Positions 1 through 9,490 of a DNA stretch of 64,000 bases are shown piece by piece. Origin of the DNA: Candidatus Obscuribacterales bacterium (GTDB lineage: Bacteria; Cyanobacteriota; Vampirovibrionia; Obscuribacterales; Obscuribacteraceae). The stretch is from NCBI GenBank assembly GCA_020050835.1, contig JAGVKB010000127.1:22737-86736 (forward strand). Reading direction: 5' to 3'. Position numbers and translations under genes: made by a program. The first letter of the stretch is position 1, and each line of letters begins with the position of its first letter. The notes beneath the pieces are model-generated. The model was not told where the DNA came from, made no database searches, and was given only the letters and a program-made list of their open reading frames with translations.

Positions 1-1410
1 GATATTGCCGAGCACACCGATGTTAAATCCGAAACCATTGGCCAGAGTCTCGAAGACCCCTGCCTGTAAGATCAAATCGCCACCATTGCCGGTAGTCAGC
101 AATGGGCTTGTGTTGATACTGCCGGTTATCTTGATCGCTCCCAGTGGTGCTGAGATTGAAAGAATGTTTCCTTGAGTCGAAATGTCACCGATCAAGATGT
201 TTCCAGAGGGAACAAAGATGACTGGATCTCCGGTTACATGCAGATTCTCCAGGTTGAGGCTGCCAGTCTCTACTTGGACGAAAGCAGCGCCGCCGGAGGC
301 GTTTACTCCGCCGTCGAGGCGCTTGACTGCGACATTGATAGTGCCGGTCGGGCTTTCGAAGAATACTTTGTTAGCTGCAACCAGGCCATCGGTGAGGTTA
401 ATGCCATCCTGGGGTCCAGAGCCGGAGACATAACCTGGTCTGGCTATGGTAGAAAAGTCCAATTTCTCTTTAGCCAGAATTGCCCCGAGCGCATTGTTGA
501 CCGAAAGCGCTGCACCGGTAAGATTTTGAATTGCGGCATTGCCTTGCATAGCCTGAATAGTCCCGGAGTTGACCAAGCTGGCCAGATTGGCATTTAGATT
601 TCCCACCTGACTGATAATCGCCGCTTGATTAATAACATTGGGAGCTTGAAGGTTAAGATTGTTCAGAGCTTGTATGAGCGGATTCGGTCCGGCAACTCCG
701 CTGGGCAGAGCATTTACAATCGAGCCGCCGGCAGTGATGGATAAATTGCCGGAGCTGGCGATTTTGCCGGCGTTGATTACGTCGTTGACGGCAGAAAGAT
801 TCAAGTTGACTGAAGTTAGCGTATTTGTTATGCCGGGCAGGCCTGCTGCCGGTAGAACGGAAGAAAGCACAGCACCAGTCTGGTTGATGATATTTAAAGC
901 TGAAATAGAGGCGGTATTAACTGCTTGGCTGGTGGAGACGGCATAAAAGGCCCCAGAGTTGGTCAAGCTACCCGCTAAATTCAAGGCCGGCGAGTTTGCC
1001 GCATTCAAGATCGCCGTCACTCCCTGAGGAATAACGAGATCACCGATGTTGTTCGCCAGCCGACCGGGAATGTTAAAAGTGCCGCCGACAGCAGCGCCTT
1101 CTGCGTTAAGCTGGATTGCCTGGTTGCCGGTATTTAGCACCTGATAGACCGCCACCTTTTCGGCGTTAGTAAGCAGCTGACCAGCCGTCACTGTCCGGCT
1201 GACGTCTCCAGCCTGAATTGTTGCGGACTCGAACCCGGCACGCTGGACAGTCTGGTCACGCATGGTCGAACTGAGATCGATATCCCTCGGAGCTGCGGGC
1301 ACCGGTTGAGCGTCTGTGGGTGTAGAACTAGCTGCAACTTGGGCCCAGACTTGGCTGGGCAGTATCAATTGCAAAACTAACAGGAGCGCTAGAATCCGTC
1401 CGGTAAGCAT
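1..1410 (-). CDS. Secreted beta-helical adhesin, filamentous-haemagglutinin-like (partial)
   Basis: The frame is open from an ATG at 1410 to the window edge, so at least 470 codons are present and the C-terminus is missing. The first 33 residues are a clear Sec signal peptide (MLTGRILALLLVLQLILPSQ, then VWA|Q). The mature part is rich in Asn, Ala, Gly, Ser and Leu. It shows short recurring strand-like units such as SGTIQAM, NLNLQAPN and GNLSITAGG, typical of right-handed beta-helix proteins secreted by the two-partner route or displayed on the surface. A family-level TPS-like N-terminal region is plausible around residues 40-150. No partner TpsB is visible. A GGACGGAG stretch just before the ATG can serve as ribosome binding site. 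The role (adhesion or biofilm) is inferred. Confidence 0.72.
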   Translation of the reverse strand, partial: MLTGRILALLLVLQLILPSQVWAQVAASSTPTDAQPVPAAPRDIDLSSTMRDQTVQRAGFESATIQAGDVSRTVTAGQLLTNAEKVAVYQVLNTGNQAIQLNAEGAAVGGTFNIPGRLANNIGDLVIPQGVTAILNAANSPALNLAGSLTNSGAFYAVSTSQAVNTASISALNIINQTGAVLSSVLPAAGLPGITNTLTSVNLNLSAVNDVINAGKIASSGNLSITAGGSIVNALPSGVAGPNPLIQALNNLNLQAPNVINQAAIISQVGNLNANLASLVNSGTIQAMQGNAAIQNLTGAALSVNNALGAILAKEKLDFSTIARPGYVSGSGPQDGINLTDGLVAANKVFFESPTGTINVAVKRLDGGVNASGGAAFVQVETGSLNLENLHVTGDPVIFVPSGNILIGDISTQGNILSISAPLGAIKITGSINTSPLLTTGNGGDLILQAGVFETLANGFGFNIGVLGNI

Positions 1411-1846
1411 AGAGGCTCCGTCCACCACGCAGGTAGACTGGTTCCGCACTCTATGCCTGGGAAACTACAATCCGAACCTAAGACCCATGAAGCCGCTGCC
1501 CCTCTAGCCCCAGAACATCATCGCCCGAGAAGCGATCGTCGATACCAGCCCACTAGTCTTACCTACCCCAATATAGAAGAGATCAAACTCTCTATATCCA
1601 ACAGGTATACAGCTAAAGGTGCAGCATAGGTTGAGTTCTAAAATACTTCTGCAATTAGATTAAATGTGAAGATGCTCTGTGACCCGCAAACGGCGAGCCG
1701 CCAGGACGAATCGGAATCGCCCAAAAGATTTCGCCAAACTGCAGCCGGCCTGCCACCAGCTGCGGTCTCACTACTCCGGCTTTCGACAGACGACCAGTTA
1801 TAATGCCCAGAAAGTTCTCAGTTTGGTGTGGCACAGGAAGTGTACG
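1411..1846. other. Intergenic region between divergent genes
   Basis: This stretch lies between the leftward adhesin and the rightward hydrolase. It contains an imperfect inverted repeat at 1571-1597 (ATATAGA/TCTATAT arms with AGAG/CTCT inside) about 160 bp upstream of the adhesin, which could be an operator or 5'-UTR hairpin. A TATAAT lies at 1799-1804, 43 bp before the chosen hydrolase start, without a good -35. I see no convincing gene here; a GTG at 1679 is in frame with the hydrolase but lacks coding character. Confidence 0.4.
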
Positions 1847-2728
1847 TTGACCGAATCCCCGCAAGCTCCTAAACCCCAATCATTCGCGCATCAGCTGATC
1901 TTGCTTTTTTGCTATGCGCTTGCGGCTTATTCGGTTCTGATAGCGATAATGTATTCGCCTCTCTACACTGCCATTGTTTTGAGACCGGATCGCAACGATA
2001 GCAAACTTTATGCGATCGACAAAATTCTAGATGGGAAGCGAGAGGAGTACTATTTCGACAGCCGAGGCAGCAAGCTGCATGGGTGGCTATTTCGCAAACC
2101 GGGTAGCACAGCGATTGTAGTCGTGCATCACGGCAATGCGGGCAATATTGTACATCGCTTACACATCGCGAAAGCCTGCCTGACGGCTGGAGCATCCGTC
2201 TTTCTCTATGACTACCGCGGTTACGGTAAGAGCGGTGGCACCGCCACTATCAGCGGTATCCTGGAAGATGGGCTCGCGGCTGAAGACTTCATCTTGGCAA
2301 ATCTTCAGTTTCCGGTGACAATCAACTATGGCGAATCAATCGGATCGGCTGTGGCATGCCACGTCAATGCCAGCGGTAAGGCAAACGCACTGATTCTACA
2401 GTCCGGTATTGCATCACTTCCCCACGTGGCGAAAGACGGAGTAGCCATGCTGAATGTCTATCCGGACTTGATTTGGCCCCAGCCACAACTCGACAATTGC
2501 CTGCTTCTGTCCAAATCAAAAGTGCCCTTGCTTTTAATGCACGGAGAACGTGACAAGATAGTGCCAGCGAGCAATTCTGGACTCTTATTTGGCGCGTCAG
2601 CAGCACCGAGTAAGACCATGATTAAACTACCTCATTGTGGTCATAACGACGTCGGACACTTCGATCCCGACTTGTACCAGAACGCCATATCGCAGTTCGT
2701 GAAAGACAATTGCGCAACCAAACAGTAG
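1847..2728 (+). CDS. Membrane-anchored alpha/beta hydrolase (Bem46/ABHD13-like)
   Basis: A 293-residue hydrolase with one N-terminal transmembrane helix (about residues 17-38), followed by a typical alpha/beta-hydrolase core. The oxyanion region is HHGNAGN, the nucleophile elbow is GESIGS, the acid loop is HGERDKIVP and the catalytic His is in LPHCGHND. The anchor-plus-core layout fits Bem46-type serine hydrolases facing the periplasm; the substrate is unknown. I chose the TTG at 1847 because AGGAAG lies 6 nt upstream and a TATAAT sits 43 nt upstream. A GTG at 1679 would add 56 Arg-rich residues without hydrolase similarity. Confidence 0.75.
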   Translation: MTESPQAPKPQSFAHQLILLFCYALAAYSVLIAIMYSPLYTAIVLRPDRNDSKLYAIDKILDGKREEYYFDSRGSKLHGWLFRKPGSTAIVVVHHGNAGNIVHRLHIAKACLTAGASVFLYDYRGYGKSGGTATISGILEDGLAAEDFILANLQFPVTINYGESIGSAVACHVNASGKANALILQSGIASLPHVAKDGVAMLNVYPDLIWPQPQLDNCLLLSKSKVPLLLMHGERDKIVPASNSGLLFGASAAPSKTMIKLPHCGHNDVGHFDPDLYQNAISQFVKDNCATKQ

Positions 2729-3000
2729 TAGCGTAGCCAAATAGAGAGCTCGACAACACGATTCAGCCGTTCACTCCTAACCGACTAGACCGAAATTGCC
2801 ACTACCGATAATGCTCAAGTTCAACAAGCCAAAGCGTGCAATCGCCTGTTAAGTAGCGGTTGTCATCAAGCCCGATAAATTTCTCTACAGCACCACTGCT
2901 TGAGAACTGCATTCACCGTCCGCTCGATTGAATTCAAAGGTATACTCATCAAGTTGGGTGTAATGTAATTTCGCACATGTTGACTTCAAGGTAGGTACTT

Positions 3001-4455
3001 ATGCAGACTGTCAGAAAGGCGCGGTTGACAACCTTGGCAGCTCTGACGTTACTGATGGTGGCAGCTCCGGTCCGTGCCGAGTTGCCCGAACTTTTCTATA
3101 AAGCATCCGGAGTCGATGTCTCTTTTCCGGCTATCAATGGACGCCCAGCTGAGACTAGACGCTACCTTTATCATCCGATCTTAGGAGCTTATACAATCGG
3201 TCCGGATGCTTATATGAAAGACTTCGGTCCAACCGAAAAGCTCTTTATGGAGTCGCTTCTACCGAAAGGTGACCCATACCTCAATGGCAACATTATTCCA
3301 AATGCTTCCGGTCCGATCATTCCGCTCGATCAAAACCGCATTCAGATCGACGAAGGCATGAACGAAGCAGCTCCCCAAGCTTTCAAGAATCGCGATCGAC
3401 AAAAACCTTGGTACTCGGTATTTGATGAACAGGTTTGTTCCAGTGATTTCGAAAATGCGTGGACATATACGTCCAAAGTAATCGCTCCGGAAGTTGAAGT
3501 ATTTGCGGTTCGATTGCCAAATCAGAAGTTCACTACTGAGGCGCTGTTTATCGGTGCGCGCAAGGGTAACTTTCCGATCTTAGTACCGACCGCCTTCGGA
3601 CAAGTGCTGCTCAAGGACGGCGCTAAAGCGTTAATCTGTCGCTCAGCTGACAGTTTGCGCGTGTTCAATCTAACCGGTCGAAGGCACAGTGTAATGGTCA
3701 AGCTAGTGTCTGGAAAGATAGTAGCAATCGGACCCGGCACCGAACTTGTGGCAGCAAAATCGAAGGAACAGCTGCAAGCTGTAGCGCTTGATGGAATTGC
3801 TCGTCGTGGTCTAAGCCAGGCATTTGCAGCCGGAGACAACTTAATCGCTGTCAACGAGTTCTGGCCATCTAGTGTACTCAAAGCTACTGGCTTTCATCAT
3901 GTCATAGCGGAGTCCGGCGCTAAGCGCGAGCAAAAATTCTGCAAGAGTGTACTGAAGAGCTCTGCCGTTCTCGCTGTCATGAAAGGCGGCGGTGGCTATC
4001 GAACTGGTCCGGAGCAACTTGCAGCTCTTAAGCACCCAGCGAGAGAAGCTACAGATAAGTCGACAGAGAATCATCCAGCAATCGACGTTAATAAAAATAC
4101 CAAAGCCCAGACAGTCTCATCCAGCGAATCAGCAGCCGTAGCCAAGAAAAAGGGGCTGATGAGATTCAACAGACAGCAAGCAAAAGCCAAGACCGAGCCG
4201 GCACACGCAACCTTGCCAAAGACGGCGGAGAAGCTGCCGCTCAAAACAACTAAACAGCAAGCCAAGACACAGGTAGTCTCTTCGAATGAGTCTGATTCGA
4301 TTCAAGAAGACAGAATGCCTGTCAGTACCAAAGGCAACAAGCTAGCACAGTACTCTAGTAAGGTTCGAAATTATTTGCATAGCTCGACAAAGGTCATTCA
4401 CTTCGGCAAAGAGAAAACCGAGAGTGCAGCGACTACTCAATCGACTCAGCAGTAA
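3001..4455 (+). CDS. Secreted protein of unknown function with charged tail
   Basis: A 484-residue protein with a classical signal peptide (MQTVRKARLTTLAALTLLMV, cleavage after VRA). I do not recognise the family. Residues about 150-260 are beta-rich with short repeats of hydrophobic strands (for example EVEVFAVRLP, NFPILVPTAFGQVLLKDG, MVKLVSGKIVAIGPGTELV), which recalls FecR-type or SH3-like beta domains but lacks a decisive motif. The last 150 residues are low-complexity, Lys/Ala/Ser/Thr-rich, with two similar segments ending in QTVSSSES and TQVVSSNES, so probably disordered or wall-associated. AAGGTAGG lies 6 nt before the ATG. It is monocistronic and converges on the Gly-rich gene at 4662. 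Confidence 0.6.
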   Translation: MQTVRKARLTTLAALTLLMVAAPVRAELPELFYKASGVDVSFPAINGRPAETRRYLYHPILGAYTIGPDAYMKDFGPTEKLFMESLLPKGDPYLNGNIIPNASGPIIPLDQNRIQIDEGMNEAAPQAFKNRDRQKPWYSVFDEQVCSSDFENAWTYTSKVIAPEVEVFAVRLPNQKFTTEALFIGARKGNFPILVPTAFGQVLLKDGAKALICRSADSLRVFNLTGRRHSVMVKLVSGKIVAIGPGTELVAAKSKEQLQAVALDGIARRGLSQAFAAGDNLIAVNEFWPSSVLKATGFHHVIAESGAKREQKFCKSVLKSSAVLAVMKGGGGYRTGPEQLAALKHPAREATDKSTENHPAIDVNKNTKAQTVSSSESAAVAKKKGLMRFNRQQAKAKTEPAHATLPKTAEKLPLKTTKQQAKTQVVSSNESDSIQEDRMPVSTKGNKLAQYSSKVRNYLHSSTKVIHFGKEKTESAATTQSTQQ

Positions 4456-4613
4456 TCAGACGACCGATCAAAGATTTGCTGGATTTGCTCTTAAGTCCAG
4501 GGTGTTGCTTAGGCAACGACTGTTTCGTCTAGACTGCAGGCTGGAAAGAAGCCGGTAGCAGTTCGTCCGAGCGCTGACACGAATCGCCCTGTAAAGTGCG
4601 GCAAGGATCCAGC

Positions 4614-4636
4614 CCTTAGCCTTTGACCGGCTAAGG
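4614..4636. terminator. Hairpin between convergent genes
   Basis: A perfect 8-bp stem (CCTTAGCC / GGCTAAGG) with a 7-nt loop lies between the convergent genes ending at 4455 and 4662. Neither side carries a strong T-run, so termination in either direction is only plausible. Confidence 0.35.
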
Positions 4637-4661
4637 ACCACCTATTGCAAAAAGCTCCAGG

Positions 4662-5981
4662 TTAGCCGTGCAGATTCGGCAGTACTCGAGTCGATTGCTG
4701 TGGTGCCTCTGTTTGATTTGATTGGCCTGGCTGCTGCAACCTCACCAGGATGAACTGTTCGGTTTTATCCTTTCCAAAATGCACAAGAATAGGGCTTTGG
4801 GCATCCATCAGATTGGCTACACCGGTATCATAGACAACCTTCTTGACGCCGCTGACCGTCCAACAAGCGCGCATCGTTTTCTTGTCGATCGCTCCGTTGA
4901 TCGGTTTAGTTTCGTCCGTCAAGGTATTGACATAGTTTCCGCGCAGAATACCATCCTTGTTTACAGCAATTTGAAACAAAGTGGTCGAATCGGTCTGGCC
5001 GTTTTGAACCAGTGAAAATACTCCAAACGGCTTCCATTCGTCTTGCTTTGGTTGCTCGTTTGCAGGGATTGCTGGAGCTGATTCGGCCAGATTCCAGGCT
5101 TGCTCGTAATACTCAGGCGCAGTTGCAACTTGTTGCGAACCGTAATAGACACCACCATTTTGATAGGTAATGTTATTGCCGTAGTCGTACTCCACTGGCG
5201 CATTAACAACAGTGGTCGATGATCCATTTCCGCCACCGCCACCACCGCCACTGGCAAGAGCACCCATCCCCATCCCAAACATCATCCCGGTTGTCATTCC
5301 AAGGAATGGAGCCATTACAGCCCAGGCAGTAGGATTGTAGCAATAGCTGCCAGGCCACCCGCCATACCAGCAGCCCCGATGCGCGCCATACCAACCATCG
5401 TTGAATGCTCCGTAATGGTTGAAGTTGCCGCGAACCATGTTGCCATTGTTTACAAGCGTATTGCGGTTGATGTTGTAGGTGTTATTGCCTATGTGTCCGT
5501 AATTGTTGAAATTAGGATGGTTAGCAATTCTACCGAAGCCGCCATCGGTTGCAATCGGCTGATCTTTCCAACCATGGTTTGCAGTTGGATGATCGTTCCA
5601 ATTATGGTTCGCCCAATTGTGATCGCCGCCACCCCAGTCACCGCTGTGGTTTCCCCAGTCTCCGCTGTGATTCCCGAAGTCTCCGCCACGATTCCCGAAA
5701 TCACCGCCGCGATTCCCGAAGTCTCCGCCGCGATTCCCGAAGTCTCCGCCGCGATTCCCGAAGTCTCCGCCGCGATTCCCGAAGTCTCCGCCGCGATCTC
5801 CGAAGCCGCCGCCACCCATATCCCCACCACGGAAGCCACCGAAGCCGCCGCCACCGCCACCGCCACGACCGAACCCGCCGCCACCACCGAAACCACGGGC
5901 GAAAGCGGAGTTACTTACCACTGAGCTACACAATAAAAGCATCACTGCAGCTCTGGAAATTCGACTTCTAGAATCAAACAT
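4662..5981 (-). CDS. Secreted glycine-rich repeat protein with conserved C-terminal domain
   Basis: A 439-residue exported protein with a signal peptide ending SNSAFA. The N-terminal third is Gly-rich, then comes a tandem array of RGGDFGN heptads (six copies of the GGDFGN core) grading into HSGDWGN units, followed by Asn/His/Trp-rich sequence. A Met/Gly-rich hydrophobic segment (about residues 220-250) may be a membrane span. The region with YDYGNNITYQNGGVYYGSQQV and an EYYEQA helix resembles a module seen in secreted 'mu-protocadherin'-like proteins of Planctomycetes and related bacteria. The C-terminal 120 residues form a separate compact domain. GGAGG precedes the ATG and only 14 nt separate it from the upstream gene ending at 5996, so the two probably form an operon. 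Confidence 0.65.
   Translation of the reverse strand: MFDSRSRISRAAVMLLLCSSVVSNSAFARGFGGGGGFGRGGGGGGGFGGFRGGDMGGGGFGDRGGDFGNRGGDFGNRGGDFGNRGGDFGNRGGDFGNRGGDFGNHSGDWGNHSGDWGGGDHNWANHNWNDHPTANHGWKDQPIATDGGFGRIANHPNFNNYGHIGNNTYNINRNTLVNNGNMVRGNFNHYGAFNDGWYGAHRGCWYGGWPGSYCYNPTAWAVMAPFLGMTTGMMFGMGMGALASGGGGGGGNGSSTTVVNAPVEYDYGNNITYQNGGVYYGSQQVATAPEYYEQAWNLAESAPAIPANEQPKQDEWKPFGVFSLVQNGQTDSTTLFQIAVNKDGILRGNYVNTLTDETKPINGAIDKKTMRACWTVSGVKKVVYDTGVANLMDAQSPILVHFGKDKTEQFILVRLQQPGQSNQTEAPQQSTRVLPNLHG
5655..5810 (-). repeat. 21-bp tandem repeat encoding GGDFGNR heptads
   Basis: An approximately 21-bp unit whose plus-strand core is ATTCCCGAAGTCTCCGCCGC repeats about six to seven times with one or two substitutions. 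It lies wholly within the Gly-rich gene and keeps frame. Near-identical copies suggest recent expansion by slippage or recombination. Confidence 0.85.
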
Positions 5982-5995
5982 AAAACCTCCAAATG

Positions 5996-6934
5996 CTACT
6001 TAGTTGCAGTGTCTCTAACAACCTTAATCTCATTGGTGTCCGGCTGCGCCGCACCATCCAGTGTTCTGCTTGCCGATTGCCAGGTGAAAGCGTCTTTGCC
6101 AAGCGACTTGATCCGGTAGATAGCACTAGCTTTTGCACCTTCCGGGGTGACTGCCCACGCCTGTCTAACCCAACTCTGTCCATCTCTAACCCAATGAGCC
6201 TGACCAAAGCCGCCACCGGCTCCAAAGCTGGAAGAAAAAATCTCCTTTCTTACCGGGTCCCAACCGATAATCTCTGCATCTGAAATCTTGTCCGGATCTG
6301 CACCATCAAAATGATAAGTACAAAGAATGAAATGCTTGTCTGCCACCCAACGAGCCCTGAAGTGCAACTTGTCTTTCTCGCTGGCAGCTGACCAATCGCC
6401 GAGCAACCAGTTAAGATCGTTCAGATACTCAGCACTCGATTTCGGCACGTAAGCTGTTTCGGTTGCATTGGAGATCAGCCATTTGCCGTTCTCTTTGACA
6501 TGCACGACAGTGTAGCGACTTGCGCTGTCCGGTGAGGGTGATTGTAAGGATCGAGTTATACCCTGTTCAATTGCGACGTTCGGTGCCGGAAATCGAACCG
6601 ATTCAACCTCAACTTGCAGCGGCTGCCGCCCGCCAGCTGAAAACAACTTATTGAAAGACTTTTCAATCTCATCTCGTCCATGAAGCTCATGCCCTTCGAG
6701 ATCGAGAAATGTAGCGTCCTTTGTCCACTGATCGGCGATAGTCTTGGCATCGCCCATTGCAAACGATTTGGCATACTGTTCCGCTTGAGAACGAATCGCC
6801 TTTTCGTCGTCTGCATACTTCGAGCTGGATGAATCCGACTTTTGCGCAATCGCCCCCAGCTGGCCAGTCACGGACACCATCGATGCCAGGAGGGTTGTCG
6901 CAATGCCCAAAACGAGCTTTCTCTTGACAGTCAT
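5996..6934 (-). CDS. Secreted SnoaL/DUF4440-type protein
   Basis: A 312-residue protein with signal peptide (MTVKRKLVLGIATTLLASMV, with likely cleavage near AIA). Residues about 40-165 match the SnoaL-like/DUF4440 cone fold (YADDEKAIRSQAEQYAKSFA, then W-TKDATFLD, the HGRDEIEKSF segment and a VVHVKENGKWLISN strand). These folds are usually ligand-binding or small-molecule enzymes of unknown substrate. Residues about 170-300 form a second beta-rich domain with Trp-rich strands (LNWLLGDWSAASE, IIGWDPVRKEIFSSSF), similar in style to DUF1579-type proteins. It is the first gene of a likely two-gene unit with the Gly-rich protein 14 nt downstream. Confidence 0.65.
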   Translation of the reverse strand: MTVKRKLVLGIATTLLASMVSVTGQLGAIAQKSDSSSSKYADDEKAIRSQAEQYAKSFAMGDAKTIADQWTKDATFLDLEGHELHGRDEIEKSFNKLFSAGGRQPLQVEVESVRFPAPNVAIEQGITRSLQSPSPDSASRYTVVHVKENGKWLISNATETAYVPKSSAEYLNDLNWLLGDWSAASEKDKLHFRARWVADKHFILCTYHFDGADPDKISDAEIIGWDPVRKEIFSSSFGAGGGFGQAHWVRDGQSWVRQAWAVTPEGAKASAIYRIKSLGKDAFTWQSASRTLDGAAQPDTNEIKVVRDTATK

Positions 6935-7048
6935 TCTAAATACCCTTTGAAACCGTAATTCGAGTCTTTTAAATGTAACCGGTATTTCTTCCTGAGAACT
7001 ACTGTCTTACATTGATCTAAACGGTAACATTAGTTGCCAGGGGCACCG

Positions 7049-7927
7049 CTAGCCATGTTGCTCGATCGGCTCGCTCGGCACAAGTGCATCAAGCACTGCT
7101 GGCAGGATATGCCGCAACTGGAAATGCCCTTCTCCCGGAACAATTCGTAGCTCGGCCTTAGGAATAAGCTCCGCCAGCTGTCGAGCATGGGAGAGCGGAC
7201 AGATTTTGTCATCTCCTCCCTGCCAGAGAATTACAGGAACCGCAATATCCTCCAGCCGAAATCCCCAGGAACCTCCGACCGCCCAATAATCATCCAAGTT
7301 GCCCTCAGCTCCCTGCCGCATACTTTCATACATGAACTCGGTCGCGTCATCATCGGAAAGTGCCATGACAATCTCTCTATCACTCTTGGCTGAAAGTTCC
7401 CGCAAAAGGTCCCACTTCACGAAGGACGGCGGCATCAGGGCCGCCAATTCGAGCGCTCTGGCCAGTATCCAGCGCAGCCTGCGCGGCCAGGTAAACACCA
7501 GACGGTCGATGTCCAACTCCAGCTCCGCAATCGCCTCTTGATTGGTAAGCGGAGCCATTCCACCACTTGTGCCGACCAAACTCAAACGGTCGGCCAGTTT
7601 GTTGGCGCATACTAGAACGTATGGCCCGCCAAGCGACCAGCCCAGAATGGAGACTTTCCCGAGATTCAAGATTTCGAGGAATTGCGAAACATCATCTGCC
7701 CAGTCCAGTAGAGTGCGATCCGCTTTACGGTCGGATTGCCCTATGCCTGGTCGATCTGGCGCGATCAGCCTGATGCCACGTTCGGCACACAATTTATCAG
7801 CAAATGCCAGATCAAGCCTGCTGCAGAAGCCACCATGGAAGTACAAAAGCGGCTTACCTGTCTGCTCTCCATACTCAGCGTAGCTGAGTCTTCTGCCATC
7901 GGAAAGCTGTACGCTGTGACAATCCAT
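7049..7927 (-). CDS. Alpha/beta fold hydrolase
   Basis: A 292-residue cytoplasmic hydrolase of the haloalkane dehalogenase/epoxide hydrolase-like group. The oxyanion region is YFHGGFCS, the DRPGIGQSD strand is typical, the nucleophile is Ser in GWSLGGPY, the acid is in WQGGDDKICP and the general base is His in PGEGHFQL. With Ser in the elbow it should act as an esterase, lipase or peptidase-like enzyme rather than a dehalogenase. There is no signal peptide. It lies 86 bp downstream of the LPG-synthase-like gene on the same strand, so co-transcription is possible. Confidence 0.75.
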   Translation of the reverse strand: MDCHSVQLSDGRRLSYAEYGEQTGKPLLYFHGGFCSRLDLAFADKLCAERGIRLIAPDRPGIGQSDRKADRTLLDWADDVSQFLEILNLGKVSILGWSLGGPYVLVCANKLADRLSLVGTSGGMAPLTNQEAIAELELDIDRLVFTWPRRLRWILARALELAALMPPSFVKWDLLRELSAKSDREIVMALSDDDATEFMYESMRQGAEGNLDDYWAVGGSWGFRLEDIAVPVILWQGGDDKICPLSHARQLAELIPKAELRIVPGEGHFQLRHILPAVLDALVPSEPIEQHG

Positions 7928-8013
7928 CGCTCTCTATCTCTGACCGGAAACTCTGCGTTTTCTTCGATGCCATCCGGTAAGACAGATAGACTCAATCAAC
8001 GCGCCAGAATCTC

Positions 8014-9228
8014 TTAAGGTGCGGTATCCGAACACTCGGCTTTCTGGCTTTCGAACTTGCTCTTGAGCCAGCTGGAAAACTGACTTTTTAGATGGCTAAT
8101 CGTCTGACGAAATGGATGCAGTCCAAGCACATGATAGACATCAATCATTCGCACCAACAAAAAGCGCGTCTTCATGGAGCAGTAGACCTTTTCCTCACGC
8201 GCACCGGGAAGTTCCGGTCTATACAGACTCTTGTGACGCGCAAGATTCTTGAAGTTGTACAGGAAGTTTGCTTTTTCGTAAGCGTACTTAAAGTGCGCCG
8301 TCAAAAGCTTGCTGTGGCGAAATTCATTGGAATCACCCACCTTTGCAAACGGTGACAGACCCAGTGACAATAGCCTCTTACCTTCCGATTTGAACTTCTC
8401 GATCGCCTCAATGACGATGTAATCGACAACCGAGTATGTTCTGTTCAAGTTGCTTCGTAATTGATTGGCGATGTAGCCGATTACTTTGCCTTCCTCATAC
8501 ATCGGATCAAAAACCACAAATCCGACGATCTCACCATCTTTGATGGCAACAAACTTCCGAACATCTACTTCGTCGACATAGACCATCGGGCGAACGATAA
8601 AACGCATTTCGCTCGCGCCCGCCACCTTCTCCTGCATCCAATCGTCGCTAATTTTCTTGAGCGCATTCAACATTTCGTCGTTCATCTGCTCGACTTCGAC
8701 CACCTGCAGCCGATCGTTCTTTCCGCCGTTGCGCGCATTACGCAGCTGTTGCTTCTTGTTGCCGACCAGATTGAAATCTTGGAGCTCGATGAATGTCTCG
8801 ACGCCGAGCTCGTTTACGCTAAAACCTTTCTCGTTAAGCAACTCGGCCGTCTCATGCGTAATGTGCAAAAAGATCGGATCGTTTTTTGCCTTCAAAAAAG
8901 CTTCAAGAAACGCCTTCCGGTTCTCCTTACTGCAGATCGGATCCGAAAGCACAACTACTGAGCCAGGCGCATCGTCGAGCTGCTTGAAGGCAACAAATCC
9001 AAGCTCATGGTTAAAGTATTTCAGCCCCTCTTGCAGCGCCGAATAAGCAAGCGATCCGCTGCCATGAATGTGCAACTGCTCCATCCGAAAACCTTGCGTA
9101 GCCGTTTGCTGGCCGGCATGAGCCACAGCCGACGGCAACGCTTCTTGCTTCGCCTTTAGTGATTCCAAATCATTGCCAGAACGGTTTGGCAATGCATCCG
9201 AACTCGAATCACCTTTTGAATCGCGCAC
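8014..9228 (-). CDS. MprF C-terminal-like (DUF2156) aminoacyl transferase, soluble
   Basis: A 404-residue protein resembling the cytosolic catalytic half of phosphatidylglycerol lysyltransferase (MprF). It shows dual GNAT-like folds, the KQQLRNARNGGKND segment (compare K/R-R-Ar/N in MprF), an ISDDWMQEK helix, a VVFDPMY strand and LLSLGLSPFAKV. In the family this domain moves an aminoacyl group from tRNA to lipid. Here the 7-14-helix flippase half is missing, so either a flippase is encoded elsewhere or the acceptor differs. The start is GTG with GGGGGAT upstream. A C-terminal Lys/Arg-rich amphipathic stretch (about residues 365-395) could hold it to the membrane. Confidence 0.7.
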   Translation of the reverse strand: MRDSKGDSSSDALPNRSGNDLESLKAKQEALPSAVAHAGQQTATQGFRMEQLHIHGSGSLAYSALQEGLKYFNHELGFVAFKQLDDAPGSVVVLSDPICSKENRKAFLEAFLKAKNDPIFLHITHETAELLNEKGFSVNELGVETFIELQDFNLVGNKKQQLRNARNGGKNDRLQVVEVEQMNDEMLNALKKISDDWMQEKVAGASEMRFIVRPMVYVDEVDVRKFVAIKDGEIVGFVVFDPMYEEGKVIGYIANQLRSNLNRTYSVVDYIVIEAIEKFKSEGKRLLSLGLSPFAKVGDSNEFRHSKLLTAHFKYAYEKANFLYNFKNLARHKSLYRPELPGAREEKVYCSMKTRFLLVRMIDVYHVLGLHPFRQTISHLKSQFSSWLKSKFESQKAECSDTAP

Positions 9229-9490
9229 TTATACCATCCCCCAAACCCGGAAAGAAAGTCGACTTTCTTTCGACCGCACTGAACGATTCCTGAAAGATTT
9301 CCGACAGCCGCAAACTTACAAGCGTAATTTACTATTATAAGACGGACTGGTCCAAACACTCATGAAATTATCCAACTAGACACCCCGGACCGGAATCGGT
9401 CAACTGGCTGGAACTTTGCTCTCGGAACAGGAAGGTCGGTTCCTGCTAAAATCTTTGCCTGGCGAAAAAGCCAACAAAGGAGGTCAAGCG

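Noticed and set aside
5655..5810. Possible CRISPR array
   Set aside because: Repeats are adjacent with no spacers, and are coding.
5379..5971. Several long plus-strand frames across the Gly-rich repeat
   Set aside because: They mirror the 21-bp repeat of the minus-strand gene, have skewed composition and no ribosome site.
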